In this document: positions 12,230 to 22,552 of the stretch, in pieces
Position numbering within the stretch: position 1 is the stretch's first letter
Layout: the number at the start of each line of letters is the position of its first letter
NCBI GenBank assembly: GCA_033816765.1
Contig: CM066299.1
Location: 1-64,000, forward strand
Direction of reading: 5' to 3'
Source: Nothopassalora personata
Taxonomy: Eukaryota > Ascomycota > Dothideomycetes > Mycosphaerellales > Mycosphaerellaceae
Length of the DNA stretch: 64,000 bases
Position numbers and translations under genes: made by a program
Notes under the pieces: generated by a model
Databases searched by the model: none
What the model was told of the DNA's origin: nothing
Seen by the model: only the letters and a program-made list of their open reading frames with translations

Positions 12230-12638
12230 TGTTACGGTTCTAATCTAGGGCTAAAGGAAGCTAACTAATTAGACCTCCACAATTGGTAGGCGCTTCTACC
12301 CGAGAAGTGCTCTCTTACCCGTAGGAATAAAACTAAGGAACCGAGAGAGTAACTAGAGTAATCTCCTTAATCTCGTTAATCTCGGTAATCTCGAGAGATC
12401 ATAGAGAGCATAGAGAGCACGGAGAGCAAACGCTCTATCTCCTTTATATTTAGGAACGCTAGAAACCCTTATGGTTCTAATACGTTTAACTTATGTTACT
12501 ATCTCACTATTTGGAATACAACTCTTATTCCTATCATTTATCTTTGCTTAGCTTACTTTAGCCTCTCTAAAGAATAATACCGCTACGTAACTTGACTTAT
12601 CTCTCTTTTAAGACTAGCCCTAGAACGAGATAATAACA
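12230..12638 (+). repeat. Gypsy A1 5' LTR
   Basis: 409 bp, starts TGTTACGG and ends AATAACA. The inner two thirds is shared with the A2 LTRs and with the undamaged solo LTR at 31666-32100; the first part is not. Confidence 0.95.
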
Positions 12639-12689
12639 CTTTAAACGCCCTTAGGATAAGGGCTACTTAAGCAGCTAGTAGGGGAACAC

Positions 12690-14074
12690 CCGCCCCTAGC
12701 GAAGTAGGAAGTATCCGCCGTACGCTACTATAATAGACTACTACTACGAAGGACGATAAGTCTAATAACGATGACGAGCCTACTCTAAGGAAGAACGACG
12801 TTAAGGCTGCTAAGCTAGACCTCTTCTATAGAGACAGGGCTAAGGTCGACGACTAGATCAATTAGATAGATATGTACCTTATGTTTAACCTAGTCGATGC
12901 CGATAAAAGAACTATCTTCGCTATTACGTACCTTCGTGGAAGCGCGTAGAACTAGATTAAACCTTACCTTAAGGAATACCTTAAAGGTATAGGACGATTA
13001 GACCCTACTGGAATGTTTAGGAGCTACACCCTTTTTAAAGAGAAGATGAAATTAATCTTTAGAACCTCGAACGAAGTCTAATAGGCTATACGAATCATTC
13101 AACACCTAAAGTAGAAGACGTCTACTTTAGAGTATGCCGCCAAATTCGAAGAATACGGACAAATTACTAGATGGGACTAGACGGCGTTAATAACTATGTT
13201 CCGACGTAGACTTAAGGACTCCGTTAAGGACGAGTTAATAAGACACGGAGGACAGATCACTAACCTCGAAGAGCTAATAAAAGCGTCGATTAACATCGAT
13301 AACTAGCTCTAGGAACGACACTAGGAGAAGAAATACGACTCTAAAGTAGGAGGAATAGTAGGATACGCTCCGGACCGTAGACCCTTAGGAGGATACGTTA
13401 CGAAGGGAGAATTCTTACGACAAAGCTAACCCTACTATAGACTATAGCTAATGGAACTAGACGTTACCTAACGAGGACGGAGGATCAATAAGAGTAGGGG
13501 CTACGGAAAGAAGCCCTTTAAAGGAAAAGGAAAACTTATATACTATACCTATAGTAAGGAAGGTTACATAGCGCGGGATTACCGCGGTAAGAATATAGTA
13601 CGCCGCGAGCAGTTTAATATAATACAACCCCAAACTAGTAAATCTAAGAGTAGCGTTAGATCTCGAGGAGATACCGACTATACTCGGAGAGTAGAGGAGA
13701 GAGCTAGTAATAGAAGCACGACGCCTCTCCTAGACCCCTTAGAAGGACGAGGAGGATACTATAGGTAGCAAATAGTAGTTATTCCATTTAATGCGAAGAA
13801 CTAACTACGACAGTTTAACATAATAACACGAAGAGTCGACTACGAGACCGAATCTAAGTCTCGAAATAGTTATAGAAGCCTTTATTAGCGATTCTGTTAC
13901 TAAGACTCGTGTTAAATCCACTACGCCGCGAAGTTAGGCGTAGGGTATTAGCCTTAGTAACTACGAGGAACCCTAGGAGCGACGCATAGGCAAGACGCTA
14001 CGCTCCGAGAAGTAGACATCGATAAATCCTACTTTAACGAAGATAGAAGCGATAAAGAAAATTAGGACCTAGGA
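12690..14074 (+). pseudogene. Gypsy A1 gag
   Basis: The plus strand reads a Retrotrans_gag-like segment from about 12810: KLDLFYRDRAKVDD, then a WIKP-like 'NWIKPYLKEYL' block at about 12950 and FKEKMKLIFR at about 13040. A basic tail follows. The CCHC knuckle expected near 13540-13590 has lost its cysteines through TG-to-TA changes (YYTYSKEGYIARDYRG context). Numerous TAG/TAA stops. Interrupted at its end by the retroposon at 14089. Confidence 0.85.
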
Positions 14075-14088
14075 TAGAACGGATCATA

Positions 14089-14848
14089 TTGATTGATTAT
14101 TCCATTAACGTGCTATTTGAGTCAAAGACTATGCAACACGGGTCTCGAGAACGAGACCAAAATTTGAGAGAAGGAGAAAAGCCCCGTCGTACCCCGGACG
14201 TAAAAACTCCTTAAAAGATGCGAGCAACGCTCGCTATTCGAACCGTAAATCGAATATATTGCGGCGTAGTACGCGCGTACCCGGTAGTCGTGTCTTGTCG
14301 AGAATTGCGGTTTGTCGCCTTGCCCCGGGCGAGACAAGTTTTGCGCCCGTGTCTCGTTCTTGTTTTAAAAAGCCAAGCCGGCCGTACCCGTACGCACCGA
14401 GCAAAATCCCAAGAAACACCCGTTGCCTCTGTTTCAATCCAGTCGCGTTCTCCGGTCTCGAGTGTAGCTCCTCGGTCGCAGTGGCCTCGCTGTCGTCCCC
14501 CCCTCGGCCTCTCTTGGTTCCAGCCGTGCAGTATACGTGGTTTGCGCCCCTAAACGCCTCTCTTGGTTCCAGCCGGCAGTTTACGTGGTTTGCCGGGACG
14601 ACAGGTAGACAGCGCCTTCGTTGTTCGAGCGACGTGTACGCTATGTACGTCGCTTTCCCTTCTCGCAGTTCCGGAGTTCTTGTTTGTAGATTTTGAGCGT
14701 ATCTCGTTCGTTCGGTTCGTCCGACCTGTCTTTTCTTGTTTCGAGTCGAGTAGGCTTGTATTTTCTCGAGAGAGAGTCTTAGTTTCTCTTCGTCGTAACG
14801 AAGATACTTACGTCGTCCGCCGCGTGAAGGCGCTCTCTATAGGACGAC
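14089..14848 (-). mobile_element. Undamaged ~760-bp retroposon (SINE/LINE-derived type), copy 1
   Basis: Flanked by a perfect 14-bp duplication TAGAACGGATCATA (14075-14088 and 14849-14862). In element orientation (minus) it starts GTCGTCC, with an 8-bp-class inverted repeat to GGACGAC, and ends in an (AATC)n simple tail. A variable-length target duplication plus a simple-repeat tail are features of LINE-mobilised retroposons. Inside is a ~48-bp internal duplication (CCTCTCTTGGTTCCAGCC twice, about 14509 and 14556). CpA and TpG are plentiful, unlike the host. Several overlapping short frames exist on both strands, and none has a recognisable domain. Nearly identical to 21775-22539. Confidence 0.8.
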
Positions 14849-14862
14849 TAGAACGGATCATA

Positions 14863-17800
14863 GTCACTAGAACTATAGGAAGAAAGTTAAGAAACCACCG
14901 GGCTAGATACCATCGAGGAAGAACAGGATCCGGAAGAATTAAGCGAAGAAGATTCCTCCGAAGGAGAAGAGAGCGACACTAACGACGATAACGAACAACT
15001 TACCTTTACGGTAGATACACCTAAAAAACTGTACGACATGATTATCTACCTATAAAGAAGGCACGAGGAATTCCTACCTAAGATAGGTAGACGAAGGAGG
15101 CTACATTCCATTAAGTTTAATAAGACACTCGATACCCTACGAGGTATAGCCTAGGGATACCCACTTATAGAAACAACCGAGAATCTAGTAACTACCGTTA
15201 TAGAACGACTACCGATAGGAAGCCGAATAATAGGAACCGGATATCTTACACTGTTAGGAACATTTATATCGAATAAATTACGTAACATAGTGTAACACGC
15301 ACGCGCACTCTACTTAGAAACGTAGAAGATCTAGGAACGCAATAGACTACAAGTGTAGACATAGGGCAACGGGCTATAGGTTCTAGCCAAAGCCTCTAGG
15401 CACGAAGTATAGCGAACTACATACTATTCGGGAAAAGGATTAGCTCCCTAGGAATAAGCGACCGGAGGGAGTTATGCAATACTTAGGCTTATGCATCGAC
15501 ATTAAACACAGTTTTCTATACATAAGCAATCGTTAACGGACATAAGACTAGTGTTATAATTGACTTAGGAGTAGCGGGAAATTTTATCTCCGAGTCTTTT
15601 ATAAGAAGAAACGGGTTAGCTACCCTAAAGAAGAAATGGGGTTACGAGTTAATCGCGGTAAACGGATTATCGTTACCTAGCGTAGAATGGGAGACGATAC
15701 TATTGCTACTAGCTATCTAACAGCACTACGAGAATATTACCTTAGATGTTACTAATATAGCCAGTTATAACATAGTATTAGGTATGCCTTAGTTAAGAAA
15801 GTACAATCTAGTAATCGACTAGAGAAGAGGAGTACTTACATTTAGGGAATGCGATTACGTTGTCGACATTTAGCCTACGTAGTAGCAGCGTTCACTAGTA
15901 GATAAGGTAAGGAAACAGCTAAACGAGATACAGCTTACGCCGAATAGAAGGATAGAAGAACCACCTTCGACCGGGACAGATACTAGCGTAGGGCCGCCGG
16001 GTTACGAAGTTACTAGAAGTAATAGAAGTAACGCACCATCGAAGAATACTAACATCTTAGAGTTGAGTATTCCTAAGGAGTATCGTAAGTAGTCGCGACT
16101 CTTTAAAGAGGAAAGAGGTAAAACCGCCTTACCTAAGTACCGCCTATAGGATCATAAGATTAACATTTAGCTAGGGAAAGAGCCTCTATAGGGACCCCTA
16201 TATTAAATGTCTAAGGAAGAGCTATAGACCCTACGAGAATAGCTAAAGGAGAAGCTAGCTAAAGGATAGATAAGAAGATCCACCTTAAGTGTAGGAACTC
16301 TATATATGTTCGTTCCAAAAGTAAACGGGAAGTTACGACTCGTATAAGACTATAGGAAGTTAAACGAGATTACGATTAAGAACCGATACCCGCTACCTAA
16401 CATCGAAGAAGCATAAGACAGATTAACCGGATCGAACTAGTACACGAAGATTGACCTACGAGATGCCTTCTACGCTATACGGATAGTAGAAGGAGAAGAA
16501 TGGAAAACCGCTTTTAGAATAAGATACGGACTCTACGAATTCTTAGTTATGCTAATGGGATTAACTAACGCACCCGTATCCTACTAGGACCTTATTAACG
16601 AAACACTTAGAGACCTACTCGACGTATGCGTTATCGCCTACATAGACGACATACTAGTCTATACGAAAGGATCCCTGTAGGAACACATAAGATAAGTCTA
16701 GGACGTCTTCGAACGACTTACGCAATTAGGATTCAAGACGGCACTAGAGAAATGCGAATTCTATAAGAAAGAAGTTAAATTCCTAGGCTTTATTATTAGT
16801 ACTATAGGGATAACGATCGACCCTACGAAGATATAGTTAATTAGAGAATGGCTAGAACCGAAAATAGTTAAGGACGTACAATCATTCCTTAGACTAGCGA
16901 ACTACAACCGGAAATTCATTAAGGACTACTTAAAGACAGTAGTACTAATAACGATGCTTATAAGAAAGGACGTTACTTAGAAATGGGGAAAAGAACAGAT
17001 TGAAGCATTTAAGAAACTTAAGGAACAATGCGCTTTAGCCCCCATGCTTCGACTATTCGATAGTAATAAGGAAGTCTATATCGAGACCGATACATCTAAT
17101 ATAGCAATAGGCGCGTGTTTAACATAGACACATAATGGGTAGAGACACCTAGTAGCCTATTACTCCCGGAAAATAACTATAGCGGAACAGAACTACGACA
17201 TCTATAATAAAGAGCTTCTAGCCATTGTTGCTACTATGCAACATTAGAGAGTATATGTCGAGGGCCTACCGAAGTTAACGATTCTTTCTAACTATAAGAA
17301 TCTTACGTACTTTATAACGACGAAAGAACTTACCCGAAGGTAAGCCCGCTAGTCGGAGCTACTAGGATAGTATAAGTTCGAAATTAAATATACTCTAGGA
17401 AGAGAGAATAGCCGCGCCGACGCGCTAAGCCAAAGAAGCAACTACATAGAAGGAAAAGAACTAGTATAACATAAGATATTAAAGACAAACCCCGACGGAA
17501 GTCTTAGTGTAAACACGAGAGAATTTAATAACATCGTACGGATACTAGGCGATAAGGACGAACAGTTCCATATATCGTAAGGGAAATACTAAGTACCGAA
17601 GGATCGAGAAGAAGAATGTATTTAACAACATTACGACGGACTAACTTACAGACACCCTAGAACTTTAAAAACTATAGACCTAATATAGCGCAGTTTCTTA
17701 TTTCCATAGATGAGACTTAAGATGTTACGCTACATTAAATAATGCGTACACTGCTAACGAAACAAGGCTACGAGACATGCAAAATACGGTCACCTACAGT

Positions 17801-18860
17801 TTAGGACACTACTAACGAAACCATAGGACGAAGTTATAATAGACTTTATTACGAAACTCCTACCGTTAAGAGATTAAGTTACGAAACAACTATACGACAT
17901 GATACTAGTTATAGTTAATAGACTTACGAAATACGCACACTTCATTCCTACATTAGAAACGTACAATATAGAGCAGCTCGGATACCTCGTACTAGATAGA
18001 CTTATCCGATACTACGGATTCCCTTAAGCGTTTATAACGGATAGAGATAAGCTATTTACATTAAACTACTAGAAGACGCTTATGGGAACGATCGGAATTA
18101 AACATAAGCTGTTAATAGTATATTATCCGGAGACAGACGGACAAACCGAAAGGATGAATTAAACGCTAGAACAATACCTACGACACTACATTAACTATGT
18201 ATAAGACAACTAGGTTTCATTACTGCCAATAGCGTAGATTACACTAAACAACTACAAATCAGAGACAACTTTAACGACGCCATTTTATGCGAACTTTAGT
18301 AAAGATCCTAACCTATTCGGAATACCTAGATCCTATTTATAGGCCGAGAGAGCAATCGTAACGACGGATACTCTTAAGGAAGTGTATAAAGAAACACGTA
18401 AGGCGATCGAAGATGCATAACGAAAACTGTCTTAATAACGGTAGGACACGAGAAAAATGGCACCTCTACCTAAAAAGGGGGATAAGGTCTATCTCCTTAT
18501 AAAAAACTTAAGAACAAGAAGGTAGACTAAGAAACTGGATTACGTTAAGGTCGGACCATTTTTAATCAATAAAGTCGTAGGACTAGTTAACTATCGACTA
18601 CGACTACTACCTAACGCAAAAATCCACCTAGTCTTCTATATCTCTAAGCTAGAACCCGTAGACGCTAGAACACCTTACTAAGAGAGCTTCCATTTCGAGC
18701 CGGAAGTAGAAAACAAATTTAAAGTCGAAAAAATCCTAGATAAAAAGGGTTAGCGATACCTTATTAAATGGAAGGGATACGACGAATTAGAAAATACCTA
18801 GGAACTAAAAGAAAACCTACGAAACTGTTAGTAGAAGATTCGGGAGTATTAAAACGGCGC
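14863..18860 (+). pseudogene. Gypsy A1 pol (protease, RT, RNase H, integrase, chromodomain)
   Basis: Protease at about 15540-15850 reads VIIDLGVAGNFIS, a DSGA-type active site with RIP changes. RT spans about 16280-16830 with codons TAC ATA GAC GAC (YIDD) at 16639-16650. RNase H at about 17080-17340 contains IAIGACLTQ and LVAYYSRK. The integrase core at about 17830-18330 includes FITDRDKLF and YYPETDGQTER, carrying the DDE residues. A chromodomain at about 18710-18850 reads VEKILDKKG then KWKGYDELENTWE. In-frame TAA/TAG stops at Gln/Trp positions are frequent. The chromodomain would have steered insertion to heterochromatin, in line with the location. Confidence 0.9.
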
Positions 18861-18911
18861 TTACTTAGAAGTAACTATACTATAAGACATAGTAACTTTT
18901 GAGTAAACGGA

Positions 18912-18985
18912 CGACTAGAGTAGGAATCGAACCTACGACCTTAAGAGTGTAGATAGCTTACGCTCTACTACTAAGCTACCTAGCC
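18912..18985 (-). tRNA. tRNA-like sequence inside Gypsy A1 (antisense to the element)
   Basis: The minus strand folds as a 74-nt cloverleaf candidate. The acceptor arm GGCTAGG pairs with TCTAGTC (two G-U). The D-arm is GCTTAGTAGTAGAGC (an A-box match). The T-arm is GTAGG-TTCGATT-CCTAC, with a perfect 5-bp stem and the B-box GGTTCGATTCC. The anticodon arm is poor: only TAAG/CTTA pairs around an 11-nt loop, so no anticodon can be assigned. An equivalent copy sits at 54154-54227. It could be a captured tRNA gene or a tRNA-derived regulatory/primer-like module; pseudo-tRNA is likely after RIP. Confidence 0.65.
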
Positions 18986-19025
18986 GATTAATAAGAATAG
19001 AAACACAACTTATAAATAAATACCC

Positions 19026-19589
19026 TTACGAAGGAGACGGCTAAGCTACCGACGGCACCGTCTCGCTAGAAGGAGAAAGCTAGAAGTCGTCCGGAAGACC
19101 TTCGACAGTACTCTAGGTCTAAGGAGATAAGGACAGATTAGGAGTACTGGGATCCGCGTCTACTACAGCGTACTCCTACGCCCCTAGATCCTCGTCTAGT
19201 AATAACCGATCTTCTAACGAACGACCCTCCGTAACCTTCTAATTAACCGCATCTAATTGCTTACGAAGGCGCATTTCCTTTATATACGCTTCTATTAAGG
19301 CATCCTGCCTTTTACTAAGAATCCTCTTCGCGGTATCTAGTTCCTGTAACAATTTCTTCCGCTAAAGCGATAAGCGCTTCTACTCGCCCTCGGTTACCCT
19401 CGTATTGCAACTCTTTAGATTCCGCTACTAGCACTCGGAATAGCGACTAGATGAGATGTGCACCTTATATACACGGCCCTCCTTTTAATAAGAATTACAC
19501 GGACGCATCGCGGTATCGCCGTTACGAAAGATCTACTAGGCTTTCTTCTTACGGCGAGCGGTAGATTTAGATTAGGAGGAAGAAGACAT
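19026..19589 (-). pseudogene. Antisense accessory frame of Gypsy A1: zinc-cluster/coiled-coil protein
   Basis: From ATG at 19589 a 187-codon frame runs opposite to gag-pol, between the tRNA-like sequence and the 3' LTR. The N-terminus is Ser-rich then basic (STARRKKKA). A cluster follows with spacing C-X2-C-X6-C-X8-C-X2-C-X7-C, in which the second, third and fourth cysteines are now TAT, as TG-to-TA change of TGT would give. Then comes a Lys/Arg/Glu/Leu-rich, heptad-like stretch (KKLLQELDTAKRILSKRQ) and an acidic/Ser/Pro tail. The spacing is that of fungal Zn(II)2Cys6 DNA-binding domains. All internal stops are TAA or TAG. Equivalents lie at 22553-23110 and 54252-54806. The function within the element is unknown. 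Confidence 0.7.
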
Positions 19590-19664
19590 CGTTACGAGAT
19601 ACGAAAAGGAAGTATAACATAACTTATAAAGCTCTAGGACAGAGCTAGGCTAAAAGGGGGATGG

Positions 19665-20073
19665 TGTTACGGTTCTAATCTAGGGCTAAAGGAAGCTAAC
19701 TAATTAGACCTCTACAATTAGTAGGCGCTTCTACCCGAGAAGTGCTCTCTTACCCGTAGGAATAAAACTAAGGAACCGAGAGAGTAACTAAAGTAATCTC
19801 CTTAATCTCGGTAATCTCGGTAATCTCGAGAGAGCATAGAGAGCATAGAGAGCACGGAGAGTAAACGCTCTATCTCCTTTATATTTAGGAACGCTAGAAA
19901 CCCTTATGGTTCTAATACGTTTAACTTATGTTACTATCTCACTAATTGGAATATAACTCTTATTCCTATTATTTATCTTCGCTTAGCTTACTTTAGCCTC
20001 TCTAAAGAATAATACCGCCACGTGACTTAACTTATCTCTCTTTTAAGACTAGCCCTAGAACGAGATAATAACA
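19665..20073 (+). repeat. Gypsy A1 3' LTR
   Basis: 409-bp partner of 12230-12638, preceded by the polypurine tract and followed by the target duplication CTAGG. Confidence 0.95.
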
Positions 20074-20078
20074 CTAGG

Positions 20079-21296
20079 ACGGGGTATTAGGGATAGCGAA
20101 CTACTCGTAGTCGTAGTCCCGGGTAAACTACGCGCCTAGCGAGTAATAGGAGGCTAGAGGGAGGCCGTCGCCCGCTAATCGCTATAGTAAGACTATCTTA
20201 GTATACCGCTAGGGAAATCGGAGTAGAGCCGCGGCGTCGCCGACGGTATTACGGTAGACTATACCCGTAACTAATATAAAGCCGATAAGGGGGTCTAGGT
20301 CGTAGAGCGAGTCGGTGTAGAAGGTAGTAGGGTTAACGAGGCGGTATACCTCGTCGGCGATAATATAACTAAATGCCCGTAGGTCCGTAAGGAGTAAGCG
20401 GTCGCCGCTAATCTCCGGCCGCGACGTTATCTTCTTCTTAGACGACCCTCGCGGTCGTATACCGCCGTCGCTACTATAGCCGTCGGCGCTACCGCCGTTG
20501 TCGCTATTACTATTACTATTATCGCTATCGCCGTCGCTATCGTCGCTATCGCCGTCGCTATTATCGCTATCGCTATCGCCGTTAAGATTAAGGTCGCTAT
20601 CGTCGCTATCGACGCTAACGTCGGGGTTGCTATCGTTAGCTATCGATCGTATACTCTACTAGTATACCTTACGTACCCGCCGGGCGCGGTCGCGGGCTAC
20701 GTAGATTCGGACGGGTAGAAAGGCTATACCTCGCTACGCCTTATACGTAGTAATAATTACGGTCTTAGCAGTTATAATATCGTCGGGGTCGAGGCTTACT
20801 AGGAAGGTCTCTAGACCGGCTAATGTATTCGGCGCGATAATTTCGTAATTACTAGGTAGCGCCTCCGGCTCGGCGTTACCGAGGGAGTAGAAGGTAATAA
20901 TACGGTAGTAGTTACGGCGGCCGGGGGCATTTATATATCTAGTACTATCGGCGATCTAGGCGGATAGGGCGCTCGGCGGATAGGCGACGAGGACCGGACG
21001 ATAGAGTAGGCGGGGGCTAGCGGATTCCGTAAACGTTATACGTCGCTAGGGTATGTTATCTAACTAAGGGAGAGGTAGCTAGTACTAGGTACCGAGAGTA
21101 GCGAGATAGGCGTTATATGCGGCTATATAGTAGTTAGCATTAAGTATATAAATACTACGATAATATTAAAGACCTAACTTAGATAGGTCTAAGCCGCCTC
21201 GAGACTTAGACCTATCTAGGTTAGGCCCTATATATACGCGGGGGGACTTACTATAGTACTTCTCGATATCGTTGTAGCTTTACTCGGCTAGCCGTA
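20079..21296 (-). pseudogene. SNF2-family helicase-like gene, middle block (motifs II-III)
   Basis: Minus-strand reading around 20341-20370 gives IIADEVYR, then LVNPTT and, about 30 residues on, GFILVTGIVYRNTVGD. This is the SNF2 N-lobe signature DExH...KNP followed by LTGTPxxN. A low-complexity acidic Asp/Ser-rich region lies upstream (about 20500-20640), where 'gctatcgccgtcgctatc'-type repeats encode Asp/Ser/Gly runs. A candidate hairpin intron is at 21174-21237. The block is bounded by the A1 target duplication on the left and the A2 target duplication CCGTA on the right, so both elements inserted into this gene. Confidence 0.8.
21174..21237 (-). repeat. Hairpin-forming candidate intron (introner-like), 64 nt
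   Basis: Minus strand GTATAT ... CTAAGTTAG before GTC. The arms are AACTTAGATAGGTCTAAG and CTTAGACCTATCTAGGTT, separated by a short GC-rich loop. It shares its arms and 3' splice context with the candidate intron at 10489-10555, more than 10 kb away in the same gene. Confidence 0.7.
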
Positions 21297-21683
21297 TGTT
21301 ATTGTCTCGTTCTAGGGCTAGTCTTAAAAGAGAGATAAGTTAAGTCACGTGGCGGTATTATTCTTTAGAGAGGCTAAAGTAAGCTAAGCGAAGATGAATG
21401 ATAGGAATAAGAGTTATATTCCAATTAGTAAGATAGTAACATAAGTTGAACGCATTAGAACCATAAGGGTTTCTAGCGTTCCTAAATACAAAGGAGATTC
21501 GCGGCGTAGAGCCTATAGCTCAGTATAATTACCTTAATTAGTCCTACTAAGCATACTAATTACACTAATTAGTCCGTAAAGTGATTAGTGTCACGTGCGT
21601 CTAGATGATTAGTATTACGTGTTTCTAAGTAATTAGTGTTTCGTGTGTCTAGTCGGGGCTACCGTTTAGACCGAACCGTAATA
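21297..21683 (-). repeat. Gypsy A2 3' LTR with U3 tandem repeats
   Basis: 387-bp LTR. Its U3 part (right side here) contains three ~25-bp units built on GATTAGTGTCACGTGCGTCT (about 21579-21654), two of them with CACGTG or close variants. That is a plausible cluster of bHLH-type binding sites. The body left of about 21510 matches the A1 LTR; the U3 does not. Confidence 0.9.
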
Positions 21684-21774
21684 CTATCCCCCTTCTAGCC
21701 TAGCTTAGTCCCTTAAGCTTACTTATAACGAACGGTATCCTCTATATATTCGCGTATAGCTTCTTCCCTTTGCG

Positions 21775-22539
21775 GTCGTCCTATAGAGAGCGCCTTCACG
21801 CGGCGGACGACGTAAGTATCTTCGTTACGACGAAGAGAAACTAAGACTCTCTCTCTCGAAAAATACAAGCCTACTCGACTCGAAACAAGAAAAGACAGGT
21901 CGGACGAACCGAACGAACGAGATACGCTCAAAATCTACAAACAAGAACTCCGGAACTGCGAGAAGGGAAAGCGACGTACATAGCGTACACGTCGCTCGAA
22001 CAACGAAGGCGCTGTCTACCTGTCGTCCCGGCAAACCACGTAAACTGCCGGCTGGAACCAAGAGAGGCGTTTAGGGGCGCAAACCACGTATACTGCACGG
22101 CTGGAACCAAGAGAGGCCGAGGGGGGGACGACAGCGAGGCCACTGCGACCGAGGAGCTACACTCGAGACCGGAGAACGCGACTGGATTGAAACAGAGGCA
22201 ACGGGTGTTTCTTGGGATTTTGCTCGGTGCGTACGGGTACGGCCGGCTTGGCTTTTTAAAACAAGAACGAGACACGGGCGCAAAACTTGTCTCGCCCGGG
22301 GCAAGGCGACAAACCGCAATTCTCGACAAGACACGACTACCGGGTACGCGCGTACTACGCCGCAATATATTCGATTTACGGTTCGAATAGCGAGCGTTGC
22401 TCGCATCTTTTAAGGAGTTTTTACGTCCGGGGTACGACGGGGCTTTTCTCCTTCTCTCAAATTTTGGTCTCGTTCTCGAGACCCGTGTTGCATAGTCTTT
22501 GACTCAAATAGCACGTTAATGGAATAATCAATCAATCAA
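21775..22539 (+). mobile_element. Undamaged ~765-bp retroposon (SINE/LINE-derived type), copy 2
   Basis: Flanked by a perfect 13-bp duplication TCTTCCCTTTGCG (21762-21774 and 22540-22552). It starts GTCGTCC, whose complement GGACGAC at 21805-21811 would form a 5' terminal hairpin, and ends AATCAATCAATCAA. It encodes the same 145-, 111-, 71- and 67-codon overlapping frames as copy 1 with identical predicted residues. Small indels are visible, for example in the GAGAGAGAG run near 21855. It retains CpA/TpG throughout. A B-box-like GGTTCGAATAG occurs near 22380 but far from the 5' end, so an internal Pol III promoter is not established. It splits the 5' leader of the antisense frame from its ATG. 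Confidence 0.8.
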
Positions 22540-22552
22540 TCTTCCCTTTGCG

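Larger units (their letters stand above)
12230..20073 (+). mobile_element. Gypsy (chromovirus-type) element A1, complete, RIP-inactivated, carrying a retroposon
   Basis: LTRs of 409 bp at 12230-12638 and 19665-20073, both TGTTACGGTTC...GATAATAACA. They are flanked by a perfect 5-bp target duplication CTAGG (12225-12229 and 20074-20078). A polypurine run (AAAAGGGGGATGG) precedes the 3' LTR. The order gag, protease, RT, RNase H, integrase, chromodomain identifies a chromodomain Metaviridae lineage. Beyond pol lie an antisense tRNA-like sequence and an antisense zinc-cluster frame. A 760-bp retroposon interrupts the gag/pol junction. It is inserted into the SNF2-like gene. Confidence 0.95.

Noticed and set aside
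14218..14982. Overlapping frames of 67-145 codons in the retroposon copy 1 (and 21719-22502 in copy 2).
   Set aside because: Both strands are open in the same interval, no domain is visible, one frame runs on into RIPped Gypsy sequence, and identity between copies only reflects recent duplication.
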